The translations under genes and the position numbers were made by a program. Of a stretch of 64,000 nt of DNA, positions 62,950-64,000 are shown piece by piece. The notes beneath the pieces are model-generated. The model had not been told where the DNA came from. It ran no database searches and saw only the letters and a program-made list of their open reading frames with translations. The first letter of the stretch is position 1. Each line of letters begins with the position of its first letter. This stretch comes from an uncultured Verrucomicrobia subdivision 3 bacterium (lineage in GTDB: Bacteria > Verrucomicrobiota > Verrucomicrobiia > Limisphaerales > UBA11358). Location of the stretch: positions 1 through 64,000 of the forward strand of contig CAIXUZ010000001.1 in the NCBI GenBank assembly GCA_903922735.1, in the 5' to 3' direction.

Positions 62950-63927
62950 TTACTTTTCCAAAATCACGTCGCCGCCGGTGATGCGTTCCAGATGGCCATG
63001 TTCGGTGCGCACCAGCAGGGCGCCGTCGTCATCCAATGATTCCGCGCGGCCGCGAAATTTTCGGTTGCCGATATGGACGGTCACATTTCGTCCGATGGTT
63101 ACACAGGCGGCTTCCCATTCATCCGCTACTTCCGGAAATTTCCCCGTCCCGATCCGCGCGTAGTCCGTATCCAGTTCCCGGAGCACTTCCGTGGCGAGTT
63201 CAGCGCGGGAAATTTCATCCCCTGATTCCATTTTCAGCGAGGTGGCGATTGGGCGCAGTTCGCCGGGTAAATCACTGGCATCTTGGTTCACGTCCACGCC
63301 GATGCCGATGATGACATGGCGCACGCGGTCCGTTTCCGCGCTCATCTCCGTGAGAATGCCCGCGACTTTTTTCCCGCCCAGGAGCAGGTCGTTCGGCCAT
63401 TTGATGTCGGCGGACAAGCCGGTAACGGTCTTGATGGCGCGGCGCAAGGCGGTGGCGGAAATCACGGTCAACTGCGTGGTTTCCTGCGGCCGCAGATCCG
63501 GGCGCAGCAGCACGGAGAGCCAAAGCCCCTTGTGTGTCGGTGACGACCACTTGCGCCCCAGCCGCCCGCGCCCTTTGGTTTGCGATTCGGCGAAAACCAC
63601 CGCGCCTTCTTTGACCCCGTCGCGCGCGAGTCTTTCCACCACGTCGTTGGTGGAGGTGGTTTGCTCGAACACTTGGATATCGCGACCCACCACCTTGGTA
63701 TTGCCCAGCCGCGCCAGTAGATCATCCGCATGCAGCGCGTCCGGCGAACTCACGAGTTTGTAGCCGAAGTGCGGGCTGGCCTCGATGTCGTAGCCGACCT
63801 TGCGTAATTCATCCATGCGCGCCCAAACCGCCGCCCGGCTGATGGCCAGTTGTTCCGCCAGTTGCGCGCCGGAAACGCCGTCAGGGTTGGCGCGCAGCGC
63901 GGAAAGAATTTTGGCGTCCGTGGTCAT
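62950..63927 (-). CDS. birA: Biotin-[acetyl-CoA-carboxylase] ligase with HTH repressor domain
   Basis: 325 residues from ATG 63927. A winged helix comes first (ILSALRANPDGVSGAQLAE, ISRAAVWARMDELRKVG), then the ligase core: the adenylate loop ESQTKGRGRLGRKW, DIKWPNDLLLGGKK and VIIGIGVDVN, and a C-terminal SH3-like part. It attaches biotin to the carboxyl carrier protein and probably also represses transcription. The longest frame extends 14 codons further up. Confidence 0.93.
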   Translation of the reverse strand: MTTDAKILSALRANPDGVSGAQLAEQLAISRAAVWARMDELRKVGYDIEASPHFGYKLVSSPDALHADDLLARLGNTKVVGRDIQVFEQTTSTNDVVERLARDGVKEGAVVFAESQTKGRGRLGRKWSSPTHKGLWLSVLLRPDLRPQETTQLTVISATALRRAIKTVTGLSADIKWPNDLLLGGKKVAGILTEMSAETDRVRHVIIGIGVDVNQDASDLPGELRPIATSLKMESGDEISRAELATEVLRELDTDYARIGTGKFPEVADEWEAACVTIGRNVTVHIGNRKFRGRAESLDDDGALLVRTEHGHLERITGGDVILEK

Positions 63928-63929
63928 GA

Positions 63930-64000
63930 TTATTCGACCGGTGGAAACGGCGCGGGCAAAAGCTTCCATTCCAGCCCGGCGAAAAGTCCGCCGTCGGGAA
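63930..64000 (-). CDS. 3' end of an upstream gene, cut by the window edge
   Basis: The last 23 codons of a minus-strand frame end ...GLFAGLEWKLLPAPFPPVE and a TAA 3 bp before the birA start. The spacing and codon use are like a coding end, but it is too short to assign. Confidence 0.4.
   Translation of the reverse strand, partial: PDGGLFAGLEWKLLPAPFPPVE

Overview
The window looks like a chromosomal segment of a verrucomicrobial bacterium, probably of the Pedosphaera/Limisphaerales type. This is inferred from gene content: a type IV prepilin with the [17 protein letters not shown] leader, a secretin/PilM/PilO/GspE cluster, secreted glycoside hydrolases, a secreted protein with an 'S.DL.NW.P' C-terminal signature, and high-GC housekeeping genes on both strands. 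No rRNA, tRNA or CRISPR array was found.

Layout. 1-640 has no gene but holds a degenerate 21-bp tandem array and a long inverted repeat. Then come a prepilin-like gene, a coupled FixJ-type response regulator and histidine kinase, glycyl-tRNA synthetase, two membrane proteins and infC. At about 9809 the sequence changes abruptly to a lower-GC accessory island ending near 19745. Both ends cut through genes: a DUF2851 remnant on the left, and TPR and alginate-lyase remnants on the right. The island carries a DUF2779 nuclease-like gene followed by two extra copies of its own 3' end, small ORFs, an XRE regulator, a HEPN-like protein, an HNH-like Cys/His protein, a possible glycosylase-fold protein and a YpsA/SLOG-like protein. 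It reads as a candidate defence or mobile region.

From 20.8 to 27.9 kb lies a GldA/GldF/GldG-type ABC exporter operon with a DUF4340 and an AsmA-like protein. From 28 to 34.3 kb, on the minus strand, are secretin, PilO-like, PilM/PilN-like and GspE/PilB genes. After that come secreted hydrolases and hypothetical proteins, M20 and M3 peptidases, a DegT aminotransferase, a CPXCG protein, citramalate synthase, ValRS, an SGNH esterase, an inositol-monophosphatase-like protein, RdgB, a GH27 enzyme, the SAM-cycle genes metK and ahcY with a divergent ArsR-methyltransferase, LeuRS, a signal peptidase, a GIDE-LemA fusion, coaX and birA.

The most striking unexplained structure is a set of short 'stutter-word' sequences: 5-9 bp words repeated 2-5 times, often followed by their inverted form. 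They occur between genes and also in frame inside glyS, leuS (three times) and rdgB. Two loci have a complete cargo form: a four-helix-bundle (S23/Avd-like) gene bounded by one word between metK and ahcY, and a GxxExxY (PD-(D/E)XK-like) gene bounded by another word between birA and coaX. In both, the cargo is co-directional with the operon it interrupts. This may be an undescribed class of small mobile element. A second family, of about 105-bp imperfect palindromes, occurs at 4162 and 60255.
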